Below are positions 45,686 to 57,208 of a stretch of DNA of 64,000 bases, piece after piece (position 1 is the stretch's first letter; each line of letters begins with the position of its first letter). A model generated the notes under the pieces. It made no database searches, was not told where the DNA came from, and was given only the letters and a program-made list of their open reading frames with translations. Source of the stretch: Andrena cerasifolii (taxonomy: Eukaryota > Arthropoda > Insecta > Hymenoptera > Andrenidae); contig NC_135126.1 in assembly GCF_050908995.1 (NCBI RefSeq), forward strand, positions 1,240,001 to 1,304,000. The letters run 5' to 3'. The translations under genes and the position numbers were made by a program.

Positions 45686-46121
45686 AATTGGGCCTAGTTA
45701 GGCAGAAAGCTGCCAACCCTCGATGATCTGAAACTGAGTGATTTGAAGATTGTAATTGTTAAAGAAAGAGAAGTAGTTTTATGTCTATTGGGTATATTTT
45801 ATTCCCTGTTGTTGTGTTACAATGCTTTTTAATGGCTTATTTAATAGTGAGCAGTATAATTAATATTAGAAGAGATGATTTCGGCGCACTGGTTCGGTCT
45901 ACTATATAATTAATATTACTTTAAAATTTATGTAGTATTTTTGTTGTTTTTTCTGGAACTATAGCTTGGTAGTTTTAATAATTGTATAATGTAAGAGTTG
46001 TTCTATGAGTTGGTAATTTTTTGGAAAATAAAAATCACAAGATTAGGGGATCCGTACTGTGTTTAACTAATTTTTTGTCATTTTGAGGGTTGGTAGATTT
46101 CTACATAACTAGGTTGAATTG
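45686..46121. mobile_element. AATTGGGCCTAGTTATG-ended MITE, copy 2 (436 bp)
   Basis: The left end AATTGGGCCTAGTTAGGC and, inverted, the right end CAATTCAACCTAGTTATG match the element at 41131-41424. Its right half contains the inverse of that element's interior (GGAACTATAGCTTGGTAG; GGGGATCCGTACTGTGTTTA). It is longer by about 140 bp, so one of the two has an internal deletion or insertion. Confidence 0.7.
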
Positions 46122-48975
46122 TTCTATTATTTGAAGTTTCTAAAAGAAATATCTTCTTTTAAAGACTTTAGAGACTGAAGACGACTCTTTTCCTGTGCAA
46201 AAGATTTGATTAAACATTAGACTCGATCGAACAAGATTCTTCAATTATAACTATTCCTTCTTGAAAAGCATTATGCGGTAGTTTCTTGTTCAGCCGTCAT
46301 TTCCAAACATAAGAACCTCGACATTTTTATTTTTATTCCATTTCTAAACTACTTTCCAACTACCCATAAAAAAGATAAAGCAAGCTGTTTTAAAGCATTC
46401 TCTAATTTTGCCGAGATTAATTACAGTTTTCCCTACAAATATATAACGCCAAACACTCTGCAGCAAACATACAGCAAAATGAAGAAAACCACCCCGGAGA
46501 AAAAAGAATAACGAGAAGCAGTCTCCACTTCGAGACAGCAGTTATATTGGAAAGCGTCGGGACGTGATAAACGAAAATGATCCGACGAAATTAAGAATTT
46601 CGAGGCACTCTAAATAGAGTTTCATCCTTTAATATTGGAATGCGACAGGTTAGTCGACGGTTACGAGAATGAAGCGGAGCGACGTTGGAGGTGCGAACAG
46701 AGGGGCGGCAGAGAAGGGGCGAAAAGGGGGTGGCTGAGTACGTCGGGGGTGTTAGTTTCCTGGTCGGATATTAGCTGTCACGCGGCTCACTGGACAGGAC
46801 ACCAGGATATATATACAGAGGGGAATCGGTGTAAAGGTAGCACAGTGCACCTAAGTATGGTGGACGGTCGACATTGGAAGCTTGCCACATTTATGTATAG
46901 AAAAATCTGATCCATAGATACCAGCAGACGTTACGGAAAACGGGATCGACCATGGCAACGAATGAATTCCTAGATTCCAGCGGGTCTATCGTTCTCCGTT
47001 TCCTCTCCTTTCCGCGCTCATTCTTCCGTTTTTCAACCGAAACCAGGCTTCCTGAAACGTTCGATTGACCGATTGACGATTACAGCCGGCTCCGTATATC
47101 GGTTCCCGAGTTAGAAGGTATAACTTCCTCCTGATAGGGATAGGCTGACACAGATATGAGGTTTCTGTTGCTGATCACTGGGTTACGCGACAGTTTCTTA
47201 TCCGACATCCGAAGAAACTCTGCGAATAGTAATTGAAGGATGGAGCAGAATAGATGAGAATTAAGCGATGATTCGAGTGCATTTAATTAGCAATTACTGA
47301 GTGGATAGACAACTTGAGTTCGCGGAGCAATTTCATATATGCTGAAATACGAATTTTCTTGTAACATTTTAACGCCACTCCCTATTCTCCATCAAAATCC
47401 TATGTGGAGCCAAGCCTTAAAAACTATCGCGGCTGATTGATCGATCGATCCTTAATGTGCGCATTAAGGTTGAAAAATCAGTTCGTAGTTGGATCGCGTT
47501 AGCAGAAAAATTGAAGGTGCAAATTTTTAAAACTGCCTTAAAAGCGAACGGCTGTTTAGTCTTTTTACCGCGAGACGTTCAATAACAAATGACCGTTAGA
47601 GTGCGACATGGACTTACACTTTCGAACGAATTCATTTACGTATATAAATTTCAATCGGAATGGATATTTGTGGTAGCCAATTCTTTCTCCTGGTCACTCT
47701 ACATCGCTCGTAGAGAGGATAAACAAGTGCCACCGTGGTTTTTGGTAGCATTAAGATAGCGAGGGAAGGCATCAGAATTGAGTAGACGATAAATAGAGCT
47801 AGAAAATATTCGGATCCCGGAAAAACAAGTCATACCCTGAACAAAGTATATGTGAAAATATAGTACCAGCAGTATTAAACAAAGAAGCCTTCTAAGTGGA
47901 TTGAATCCTTTAGTAAGAGGTTCTGTTTATGCATCGGACCAGTTACCTCGAAAAATCGAACGCGGAGCATAGAAATTGCAAAGTACACGATCCCTAAAAC
48001 ACCTTGATGAACGTATCTAACCGTCCTTCATCCCCCAAGAGATATCCAACTACGTGTAAACCTACGGCCTACGTTATGGCCCAGGCTCCCCATACGTGAT
48101 GCAATGCAGCCCAGGTAGTCACCAGAATACGAAACTACCCCAGCCCTGCCACCCCTTTCTAGCACACCCACACGCGGTCACATCTTCCTCCCACCCTCTG
48201 AATGGCGTGTCTATGGCACTTTTTCTTCGTGTTCATATCGGATCGCGACCATGTGTCTACATCCTCCCTCCTCGTCCCCCGTCACAGTTGCATACGGCGA
48301 AACTCATTTTCGCGCGAGGGTTTACATCCTGAATCTACAAAATATAGCCTCGGCTGGTATTTTGCTGCCCCCATTGCTGCTTCCGTCGTGGCTGCAAATT
48401 TCCCTCCTCCTACCGCGCACCGTTAAGCGTAAAGTAGGCAAAAGGGGAAGGGAAGTAAAAGAGCTACGGTGATACAATCTTTCAAATTGCTACAGAATAT
48501 GTAAATAAAGCAGTACAGAAACGTAAAGAAAACGTTGTCAAGGTAAAAATTCGTTATAGGATAACAGCATTTCGAATGAAGGTTTTCAGTGAACATAAAG
48601 GAAAAACAAATGTTATTTTATCTAAGGATTTATAAATACTGTAGGGATGTTTTTCTTGAATAGTCACGATAGAATAGATATCATTTGGCAGGGCTAACTT
48701 GGTGTCCTCCTTTACTCTACCTATACGTAACAATATACGCACGAGAAGTGGAATATTAATTACAATAATTTAACACTAACGTGCCCTATTTTTACTGCTT
48801 TCACATATAGATTTATAATGGTCCACCACTGTGCCATCAAACCGGATTAACTCGCAATTGCTCAATCTTGAGATATTTGATAGAAAAAACGTCTTCTTCA
48901 ATGAGAATCCCTAACTAAAAGAAAGCTTCTCAGCTTCTTGAGTAATTAGTTCCCAAGTTCACGACGAAGAAACAA
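46122..48975. other. Unassigned DNA
   Basis: No gene recognised. An imperfect palindrome CTTAATGTGCGCATTAAG lies at about 47452 beside a GATCGATCGATC run. C/T-rich sequence at 48100-48430 is open in three plus frames without domain content. Confidence 0.35.
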
Positions 48976-49010
48976 TCTACTCTCTCTCTCTTTCTCTCTC
49001 TCTCTCCCAC
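48976..49010. repeat. (CT)n microsatellite
   Basis: An interrupted CT dinucleotide run of about 30 bases, followed by CCCACC. Confidence 0.85.
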
Positions 49011-49200
49011 CTCGTTGCATATTAACGAACAAAGCCGACCGTGATCTAAAGAGAATAGAGAGGCAGGACGATAAGATCAATAGCTGGCGACACTTCCTTA
49101 TTCTTTTCTATATATACTCTACAAAATTTAGTGCCGTATCTTTAAAATTGACAGATCTATGGTAAATTTTGTGAATCGACTGTCTCTAACTCGTATGTAA

Positions 49201-49631
49201 CAAGGGAAGATCCCGAAGCCGAAAATTCAAAAAATTCTGAAACTTTGTGAATATGTAGGGGATTTCCGCCGGGTTTCAACGCAATTTTTGTTTGCTGTCC
49301 AAATTCACTCTAAGGGGGTAGAATTGGCCCCTGAAAATGCGGTTATTTTCTGATTTTATGTTATAACTAGTGAACTGTAAAATAATTTTTTTACCAATGA
49401 CAGATCTAATTAAAAGAAGTAAGTTTTGTCTTGAAACTTTTTCCCCACCTCTTACAGTTCGCGAGTTATAACACAAAATCGGAAAATAGCCGAATTTTTA
49501 GGGGTAAATTTCACCCCCTTCGAGTGAATTTGGGCAGCAAAGAAAAATTGCGTTGTATTCAGGAGGAAATCCCCTACATATTCACAAAGTTTCAGAATTT
49601 TTTGAATTTTCGAATTCGGGATCTTCCCTTG
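49201..49631. mobile_element. TAA-flanked foldback (CAAGGGA family), 431 bp
   Basis: TAA at 49198-49200 and 49632-49634 borders ends CAAGGGAAGATCCCGAA and, inverted, CAAGGGAAGATCCCGAATTC. The arms (GAATATGTAGGGGATTTCC with its inverse; a TTCACTC/GAGTGAA pair) continue inward to about 49415. The 3-bp TWA duplication suggests the PIF/Harbinger type. The frames at 49276-49476 and 49431-49643 are arm translations. Confidence 0.85.
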
Positions 49632-49809
49632 TAAGCCAAACATTCATCAACCTGAACGGGACACGATCTTTATGACTATATTTTTTCAATATTCTATATT
49701 TTTCAAATATTATGCAAACATTAAATAAATAATAAAAAATAATATTGGGGCTACTGAGAGGGCTATAATTAAAATTAATTTGACTGATTAATTTATTACA
49801 TCCATGATA

Positions 49810-50014
49810 ACTAGCTTTATTACTCGGCACCGCCAGAAATTTAGATTCTGTTTTTATAAAAAAAATTTTTTTTTTTGTTCAAATAGTCACATTCATCTGG
49901 ATTAGCTGGGCATCATGAGCTGAGACACATTTCGTGAACCCAGAGATTACGGTTCGAAAGTCTTTTATAGGCGACAGACAAGCACACAAACACTTTCTGC
50001 TTTATATATTAAGA
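49810..50014 (-). mobile_element. Non-autonomous Helitron, copy 2 (205 bp)
   Basis: Read on the minus strand it starts TCTTAATATATAAAGCAG after an A and ends AAAGCTAGT before a T, matching copy 1 at 19554-19766 at both ends. Shared interior words include TTTGTGTGCTTGTCTGTCGC and AGAATCTAAATTTC. Near the 3' end, GGCGGTGCCGAG replaces the GGGCGAAGCCGAG of copy 1. No protein is encoded. Confidence 0.8.
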
Positions 50015-51370
50015 TTCCGATTGTAATAATGCAACTACAAAGGAGATATATCACATTTTTAAATATTGTACTTGCTATTGTAGTATTGAAACTTGCAGCC
50101 AGATCCAGCACGGGAAGCCGGCTAAACGAAGACATTGCTTGGAGATAAATAATTTTCGATCCGACTGTGTTGCTATACCCGAGACGGACGCTTAAAGGAA
50201 TTACGTCGTGCCTGAAGGAAAGCTGAGTCCGTGAAATCTAGGCGACCTGGGTATCATCGAGTAGAGTCACGAATGTTCCGCGCCACTCGTCCACCGAAGA
50301 AAATTTTTGAAGGACGAAAAGACGAGTTTGCAGAGTCGACGAAATCCATTCCCGTCCCAAACGAGAAGACCACGAAATCATGGAATTACTTTTTCGCCAC
50401 ACGCTGAATATAGAAACGCTCGGTGTTTACCCCGATAAATATCGTCGTGCAAATGCCACGGCTTATCCTCACCGTCCGCTTTTCTTCTTCGCTCTTCACC
50501 ACCGTGCCACCTCGTTATTGGCAATGTCCTCGCCTAATAAATTCCGTTCGATATCGACGAACCTCGCCTGTACAAACGAAGCAACGGCAAAGGCAGACCG
50601 CTTTCATGGAATTCGCGAATCTTGGTCCGCGATAATTTACTTTCCCCTCGAGAGAAGCTGATTCTGGATACGGGGTTAAAGAGCCAGCGACGAAAAAGGT
50701 TCTTCAAAATTTAATTGACTGCCGCCACGGCGAAACTGATTGCGTTATAGAATTAAAGGAGCGGTCTTTGAAGCGTCGTTCCGACTAACGGGTCAAGGAA
50801 TGCCCCTTCCTTTTTAACCCGATTCCTCGGAATCTGCATACGATAGCAGCGAGGTGATCGATCGTTAAATTCGCTCTAAAAGTAGGAAGAAATAACGAAT
50901 GTGGCTTGTTCGAAAGGTAATGGAACGATTGGAATTTTTTAATTGCAACTTGTTAATCCAGGATGGATTTAAACCAATCATTGAATGTTTGATTTGAATT
51001 TAGTGCATCTGTTCGGTGTTTAATTTTGTTATTCGTAGCACTGCTAAGAATAGCACCGCGGGGAATCGTAACAAACATGATCGAGCATTAAGCCCGTTGA
51101 GATTTCGCAGCCACGGAAACGCGAATGTTTACTCAGCACTTACTTACTTATGCGGAGAGGATGTTGGACGTGGTGCTATGCAAATGCCGGAAGGGGGATA
51201 TAATTTTAACGCCGTTTGATAGTTCAGACATTAGTCAATCGTAATTTTCGATAAAATTGTTAAAAGGTGATTGGCAATGAAATTAATAGTCGAAATAATT
51301 TTTTAGAAGATTAAAAGAATGTGGTGGTTAAAAGAGATCATTAAACTTACCTCGCAAAATTACTAGTACA
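50015..51370. other. Unassigned DNA
   Basis: No recognised gene or repeat. Two overlapping plus frames at 50380-50661 lack domains. Confidence 0.4.
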
Positions 51371-51690
51371 TATCAGTGTCAGTGTCAGTGTCAGTGTCAG
51401 TGTCAGTGTCAGTGTCAGTGTCAGTGTCAGTGTCAGTGTCAGTGTCAGTGTCAGTGTTAGTGTCAGTATCAGTATCAGTATCAGTATCAGTATCAGTATC
51501 AGTATCGGTATCGGTATCGGTATCGGTATCAGTATCAGTATCGGTATCGGTATCAGTATCAGTATCGGTATCAGTATCAGTATCAGTATCGGTATCAGTA
51601 TCGGTATCGGTATCAGTATCAGTATCGGTATCGGTATCAGTATCAGTATCGGTATCGGTATCAGTATCAGTATCAGTATTAGTATTAGTA
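51371..51690. repeat. Hexanucleotide satellite, two related blocks
   Basis: The first block (about 51373-51468) is a nearly uninterrupted run of GTCAGT. The second (about 51469-51690) is ATCAGT interspersed with ATCGGT in short runs. The change of variant from left to right shows directional expansion from one end. Ser-Val or Ile-Leu/Pro repeat frames on the two strands are artefacts of the 6-bp period. Confidence 0.97.
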
Positions 51691-53203
51691 ACAGTATTAT
51701 TACGTCGTTATTCCTCACAGAAAGTAGTAAATGATACAATAATACATATAAGATGAGTAATAGTAAAAGTAAACAACTAGAGTCAAGCCGAGGCTGCAGC
51801 AACAAATTAAGGGGCCATTCTACTTTGATTGGCACAAAAATTAAGCTATGTTGTAAAGATTTTTATAAACAATTTTCATAAAAATTGTTAATTGTGCTAG
51901 GGGCTAAAACGGCACTCATGCAGATTAAGAATCTTTTTAAAAAATTCGTTACTGATTAATGAATTCCACCTACTTAAATTGACTAAAAAAGACTTATAAA
52001 TTCCACACAAAGGTTAACATCAAATGGCCAATCAAAATTGATACTACGCACACAACTCGTCCTCGAAACCCGGAAAACGCATCACTATAGGTACCCTATA
52101 AATCTTTTAATAATAATTCTGAAATGTATAATACCATTACAAGCATGAAACTCATTTCCGTGGCGAATTAAGGTCCACCTCTATCGGTGGAGAGGCTTAA
52201 ATCAAAGCGGCTGTCAAAGAAAGTTTCCCGGGACTGGCCGAGAAAGAATATCGCGGTGGAGATACGCCATTCGGTTAATCAAACAAACCTCGGTTATGAT
52301 TTTAACACGAGCAGATAGACCGATAGATTGGTCGAAAGAGGTGCTGACGGGGCCGATGCAGCCGGAGGGGGGTGGCTCGACCTCGGTGAAACGGTTCTGA
52401 TACAGCCAGGCTGGCTTGCGGACGCGGGCAACCCGTAACAGTTACGAACACCCTGGTTCGTGGCTACCAAGCTCTTCTATCCTACCAGACGGAGTATACC
52501 AGACCGTGGATTCTAGTAAGGGATGGCTCCCGGTGAACTCGAAGGTTGCAGAGATAGTTAGGGGGGTTGGGGTTGAACGTGATCTTTCATAGCTGCTTGA
52601 TTGGCCCGGCCAGTGGGCGAATCTATTGTCCCGTTCGCGATCCAACAACGCCACTGGGCGGGCGACAAAATATTTAAGGCGCCCTTAAACTGGCAACAAT
52701 AAAAGGAGACACGTTGATGAAATCAAGATCCCAGGAAAGTTGCGCGCCCGCCGACCCTGCACGCCCACGCGATCGAGGGAGACGACGGCCCAGGGAACCA
52801 GGAGGAAACGGACAGTGGATGAAGGATCTATACACTTCCCATCCGAGCGGGGAGAATCCTGGGAGAAAGGAAAGAGGAATAAGCGTCGGATTCCGGGGTC
52901 AAGTCACGGTAGAGTGATGCTTCTGTCGTTACGTTATCAAATTAATGCGTCCCCAGGGCCATCGCCATCATTCCTGTGCGATTGACTTTAGAAAAGCTTG
53001 AATATTTTTACCGTTCGTAATGGGGTCTTTTTTATTTGAAACGCTGCATTGTGAGTTAGATACCATTGGATTCTGCATAATTACATGCAAATACATCTGA
53101 GACTCAAGGTAGACTGTTTGAAGAAGAGAATACGATAGATGTTCACATTAAGGGTCACTTCTACTGTGTTGACAATTGGGTTTTATTTTTTGTATTACAA
53201 AAC
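51691..53203. other. Unique DNA, GC-rich at 52180-52920
   Basis: The GC-rich part contains short frames of both orientations without domains. Sequence such as AAATATTTAAGGCGCCCTTAAA (about 52668, partly palindromic) might be regulatory. No assignment. Confidence 0.3.
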
Positions 53204-53356
53204 CCCTACAGCACACTTTGTTTCATGAACGTTGCAGAACCGTTGCTGCACATTGCAATATTGCCGTTTGATTGCAGGTTGCATTTCAATGTTACTGCAA
53301 CATTGTGGAAACATTGCCGTGCAACACTGCAAAGGCCACGTTTGTGCAATGATTTG

Positions 53357-53420
53357 GGAATATTGCGCACACAAAACTCGCGGAATATTGCGCACACAAT
53401 ACTCGCGGAATATTGCACAC
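53357..53420. repeat. 25-bp tandem repeat, about 2.6 copies
   Basis: Units begin at 53357, 53382 and 53407. Each has GGAATATTGCGCACACAA and ACTCGC. A looser 61-bp duplication follows, with GCAACGTC at about 53453 and about 53514, each leading into ACAGAATACGG. All lie inside the large GTTGC-word element. Confidence 0.85.
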
Positions 53421-54054
53421 ATACTGCGGCACAACCTACGTGGAACGTTCCTGCAACGTCAACCACAGAATACGGTGTTACGTCGCACTCGCAACCCATG
53501 CGGGTCCGTCCCGCAACGTCGATCACAGAATACGGAGTTATATATTTTCACTCGCAACCTACGCGGAGCGTTCCTGAAATGCGAACACACAGAATACAGT
53601 CTTACATTCCACAGGCAACCTCCATGGTAATAAATGCGAACATGTGATATAAATACAATACAATTACTTAATTAGCACTATAGGGTTTAAGCAAACTGTT
53701 AAACTGTATATAACAATAAAAGATATTTGTAAAGAAGTCTGAGCTGTGAAGCGTAAATCCACAAACACTAAAAACTAGAATACAAAAAAAAAGTTATATT
53801 AAACGATTGTATTAAAAATGCACTAAAAACTAAAAAAAAAATTTCTTGTACTACGTAGGATATTTCATAACAGAATATGAACCAATTTAATACAGCATCA
53901 ACCGTCGAAATGAATTTGTTGTGAGATATCCGGCTCCACGATTAGGGAGATGTAATGGGGTTTGTCAAAACAATCTTTCGTTTTTGAATAATTTGAGTTT
54001 AAAGTTTTACACGGTAGGTATACATATAAGTTCGAATATGTAAACAATCTTCTC

Positions 54055-54125
54055 AATTAGCGGTTGTAGCTGCGGCGGTAAAATGTTCGTCTACAGTGCT
54101 TACAGGTCGTGAGTTCGAATTAGAG
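54055..54125 (+). other. tRNA-like sequence, probable SINE head or tRNA pseudogene
   Basis: GTAGCTGCGGCGGTAAA resembles an RNA polymerase III A box, and about 45 bases downstream GAGTTCGAATTAG resembles a B box (GTTCGAATT core). The sequence between, GTTCGTCTACAGTGCTTACA, lies where the anticodon arm would be. I cannot fold a clean acceptor stem, so a functional tRNA is unlikely; a tRNA-derived SINE remnant inside the surrounding element is more plausible. Confidence 0.4.
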
Positions 54126-54290
54126 CTGTTTCGAGACGCGAAACATTCGAGTAGCTTGAAGTTCGCACCGAGCGGGACTCCGTTTTTCGAACCGAGCCGA
54201 CACCCGAATGGTTTCGGGTAGCTCGAATTTGTTTCGAGTAGCTCGATTTTTTCGAGCAGCTCGAATGTGTTTCGGGTAGCTTGATTTTTT
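54120..54290. repeat. Degenerate TTCGAG/GTAGCTCGAA repeats
   Basis: Words of the form TTTCGRGTAGCTCGAA recur about every 20-30 bases (for example near 54222, 54232 and 54260). It is a short degenerate array following the tRNA-like segment. Confidence 0.6.
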
Positions 54291-54564
54291 GATACACCAT
54301 TATTTTTATTTTGGCCCTACTGCCCAAAACGTTGCGTGACCATTGCTGTGTAATATCCCCGAAACGTTGAGTGACCATTGCTGAAAAATCCCCGAAACGT
54401 TGTTGTAAAATTCCGAAACAATGTTGCAGAAATATCTCCTGCAATGTTGCACATGGGCGGACATAGGAATTTACTTGTAACGTTTCGGGAACATTCCGTG
54501 CAATGTTCCAAATGTTGCACCGCAACATAACTGAGACATTCCTGCAACAAAGTGTGCTGTAGGG

Positions 54565-56686
54565 AAAAGGTCAATAAATGTACCTATTGAAATTTTCAGT
54601 ATTTTGCCTATGAATTTATTTGTGCCTATCACCTTCATTAGAAATATCGTGCTAGTTTTAAGTTGCTCCTAATTCCTTCTTTTCACCACGAAATATCTCG
54701 TAACTCGTACAAACATGCGAGCTTACTGGATTCTTTATTACCCGAATCTTCGCCCTGTACTTTTTTACGTTTCTAATTGCTGGGCGCTGGCGACCGAAGC
54801 GTTCCACTTTTTTAAAAATATTTTACACCTCCCTGCAGCACGAAGCCACACACACAGGTGCAGGGTTCTACCGACTTTCGACCTCTTGAAAATCACGAGT
54901 GATCACGCTCTGCCCGAAACGTACGATCGACAGGTGATTCGCGCAAATACCTTCCAGTACCTCGAAATACCTGGTCACCGTGGATTGCGCCCAGGTGGAG
55001 TGAAAGGGAGTAAAGGAGAGAGGCGGACAGAGAGGGGAACAGGACAAAGGGAGAAGGAAAGAAACGGACTGAAGGTATGTGTGTATTTTCCAGAGGAAAA
55101 ACGAGCGGAGTCGTGGCTCAGCTCGTAAATACTAGGCATCCTACCGTTGATTGGGGCGTGAATCTTCCAAGTAAATACATATATATCTATATACCATGTA
55201 CATGTATGTACACCCTAAACTGGCAACTTACTTTCTGCTGCGCGAATAGAACCACCGATACACTGATTACGCCACACGGGCTTAATTGATTCCAGACCAA
55301 TCTGGAGGTCCTTGGGACTGCCGATGCTACTTTTTGAACCTCTTTTATTTATATTCCTTCCCTTCCCACCTATTTCCGCCCCTTCATTTTGACCGTTCTC
55401 TCTGAAACCTCATCTCTTTCCATCCTCCTAACGATTTAATCTCCAACCGTTGCTGAATTGGTGCGCGTAATAGAGCTCGATTTGTAATCCTTCAAAGCTT
55501 TAGTGTCTGGAGGAAATGGACAAATAAATTCACAAAATCAGTGGTGATAAATTTGTTACTGATAATCGACGAAGAGGTTGCAAAATTAATTACAAAATTA
55601 ATTCTCTAACTCCTAACTCTCTTTGCTGTATTATAATAAAATTGCCCCTGAAAGGAACAGTTCTATATCTTCTTCTATTTCATTCACATACTTAATCCAA
55701 AATTAGATAATTCTACCCCGATACTCTCAAAAGTACAAACCTGCTTTCTTCTCCCAAAACATACCCCCTTCCTCCCTCGCCCAAACTATGAATTCCAAAA
55801 ACATCAAGCAAGTAGTGGCAAGTGGAACGATCCCTGCATCTCCGAAGAAATGTGCTCTCACTGTAAGCTCTACGAGGTCTTAAAAAGTTCCTGTCGTCTA
55901 AACCAGACAAACAAGCGAACAGTGATCCGTCGGCATTTCATTATCATACCAGGACGTATTTTTTATTCCCAGCTACATCCCGCGTTGTCTGTGCGCCCGA
56001 TGCCAGACTGAAAGGGAGGCTATAAGCAGTTCCTTCCCTTCGGTGCAAACGTAATGATGTACGTGTTCTTCGGACCCACCCTTGCTCCCACCTTACCCCC
56101 TCTGCCCTGTTCTCTTCACCCTTCTAAATCGTCCCTCCCCCTTTCGCTCACCCTCCGTGGAAAGCCTCTCGAGCAGCCTGTAACGTCGGAACTTAAAGCG
56201 GGCAGCTAGTTTCGCGAGCGTAACAAGAAGTAACAGCTGCAACGACTCCGCGGCACCCACCGACAATATATCCGAAAGATCGAGCAGACGAAAGTAATTA
56301 TGCGGGATATATCGGAGCCAAACCCCACGCCGTTTTGCCAGTGGCCGCGAGCTTCTTAAATCTACGGAGAAAACTTTTTGATTTATCGTCCCGACGGCCT
56401 GTTTGACCCCACGATGCCCGTGGCACGATTTCACGGCAAAAACCGACGAGGGGTAGCACTTCCATCTGCTTAATTCCACGATTTCCTAATAACAACTACA
56501 TAGCGAGGTTGTTAAAACGATATCTTTGGAAACCGTCGAGAGCAAGGACGAATTGTCTCAATTAATAATTTGATTAAGGCGTTCGTGTTGTCCTTACAAT
56601 TAATTCAAAGGCGAAGTGTTATTATTTTCTGGAATTGTATCACTCTGTTCACTGTGAAACTACTACAAGTTTACAAGTTTCGAAAG
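54565..56686. other. Unassigned DNA with a second tRNA-like fragment
   Basis: At about 55110-55170, GTGGCTCAGCTCGTAAATAC resembles an A box, with a weak TGAATCTTCC where the end of a B box would be; this is too degenerate to annotate separately. ATATAT/GTACATGTATGTAC sequence is at 55180-55212. The GC-rich minus frame at 56093-56479 (128 codons) has no recognised domain. Confidence 0.3.
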
Positions 56687-57200
56687 CAGAGTTGGACATT
56701 AACTAAATAAGATATTATTTAAATAAGGGATCAAATAAAAGTTACTTTAACTTTAGATTATTTGACGAATAAAGTTAATTTTTTTATTCTACGACAATTT
56801 ATTCGTTACAGTTACAGTCAAAGTTGAAAAATTTATTCGACGCTGAAGTTGAAACGTTCTACGAATAAAAAAATTAACTTTGTTTGTCATATAAAGTTAA
56901 CCGGAGTCATGTTGCCACCCCTGAACACACATTCCAAAGGAGGGAGAACGACGACATCTAGGGAACAAGTGACGATCAAGATCGATCAGCCTGTTGGTCG
57001 TAGAGAAGCCATAGAGACTGAGCATTTTTTGTAACGATTATCTTTGTAAAGTTATTTGAAGTAATATAAGTTATTAAAAGGAAATCTGTTTTTGCTCGAC
57101 CACCCTATCAAGTCAACTTTATTCGACACGTGACGAATAATTTTTTTAACTTTTATGCGTTATTCGAAATTTATTTAAATAAAAAAATTTCCCATCTCTG
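56687..57200. mobile_element. hAT-like foldback element, 514 bp
   Basis: The left end CAGAGTTGGACA and, inverted, the right end CAGAGATGGGAAA form short terminal repeats. The flanks TTCGAAAG and TTTTAAAG (56679-56686 and 57201-57208) agree at 6 of 8 positions, consistent with a decayed hAT 8-bp duplication. The AT-rich arms hold repeated TTATTCG/CGAATAA words. Its end resembles that of the element at 6086. Confidence 0.6.
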
Positions 57201-57208
57201 TTTTAAAG

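Larger units (their letters stand above)
53204..54564. mobile_element. GTTGC/GCAAT-word element, copy B (1.36 kb)
   Basis: The ends CCCTACAGCACACTTTGTT and AACAAAGTGTGCTGTAGGG are exact inverted copies. Next to both ends the DNA is built of GTTGC/TTGCA/ACATTGC words (53220-53640 and 54310-54550), as in copy A. The middle (53640-54300) is different: AT-rich sequence, a tRNA-like stretch at about 54055-54125 and TTCGAG-type degenerate repeats at 54120-54290, probably later insertions. Frames of 100-142 codons on both strands are repeat translations. Superfamily and target duplication are unresolved. Confidence 0.75.

Noticed and set aside
51376..51756. Ser-Val repeat protein frame (and Ile/Leu/Pro frame on the other strand)
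   Set aside because: Direct consequence of a 6-bp microsatellite.
55105..55170. Second tRNA-like sequence
   Set aside because: Only the A-box half is convincing and the B box is too degenerate, so it is noted within the surrounding stretch instead of being called.
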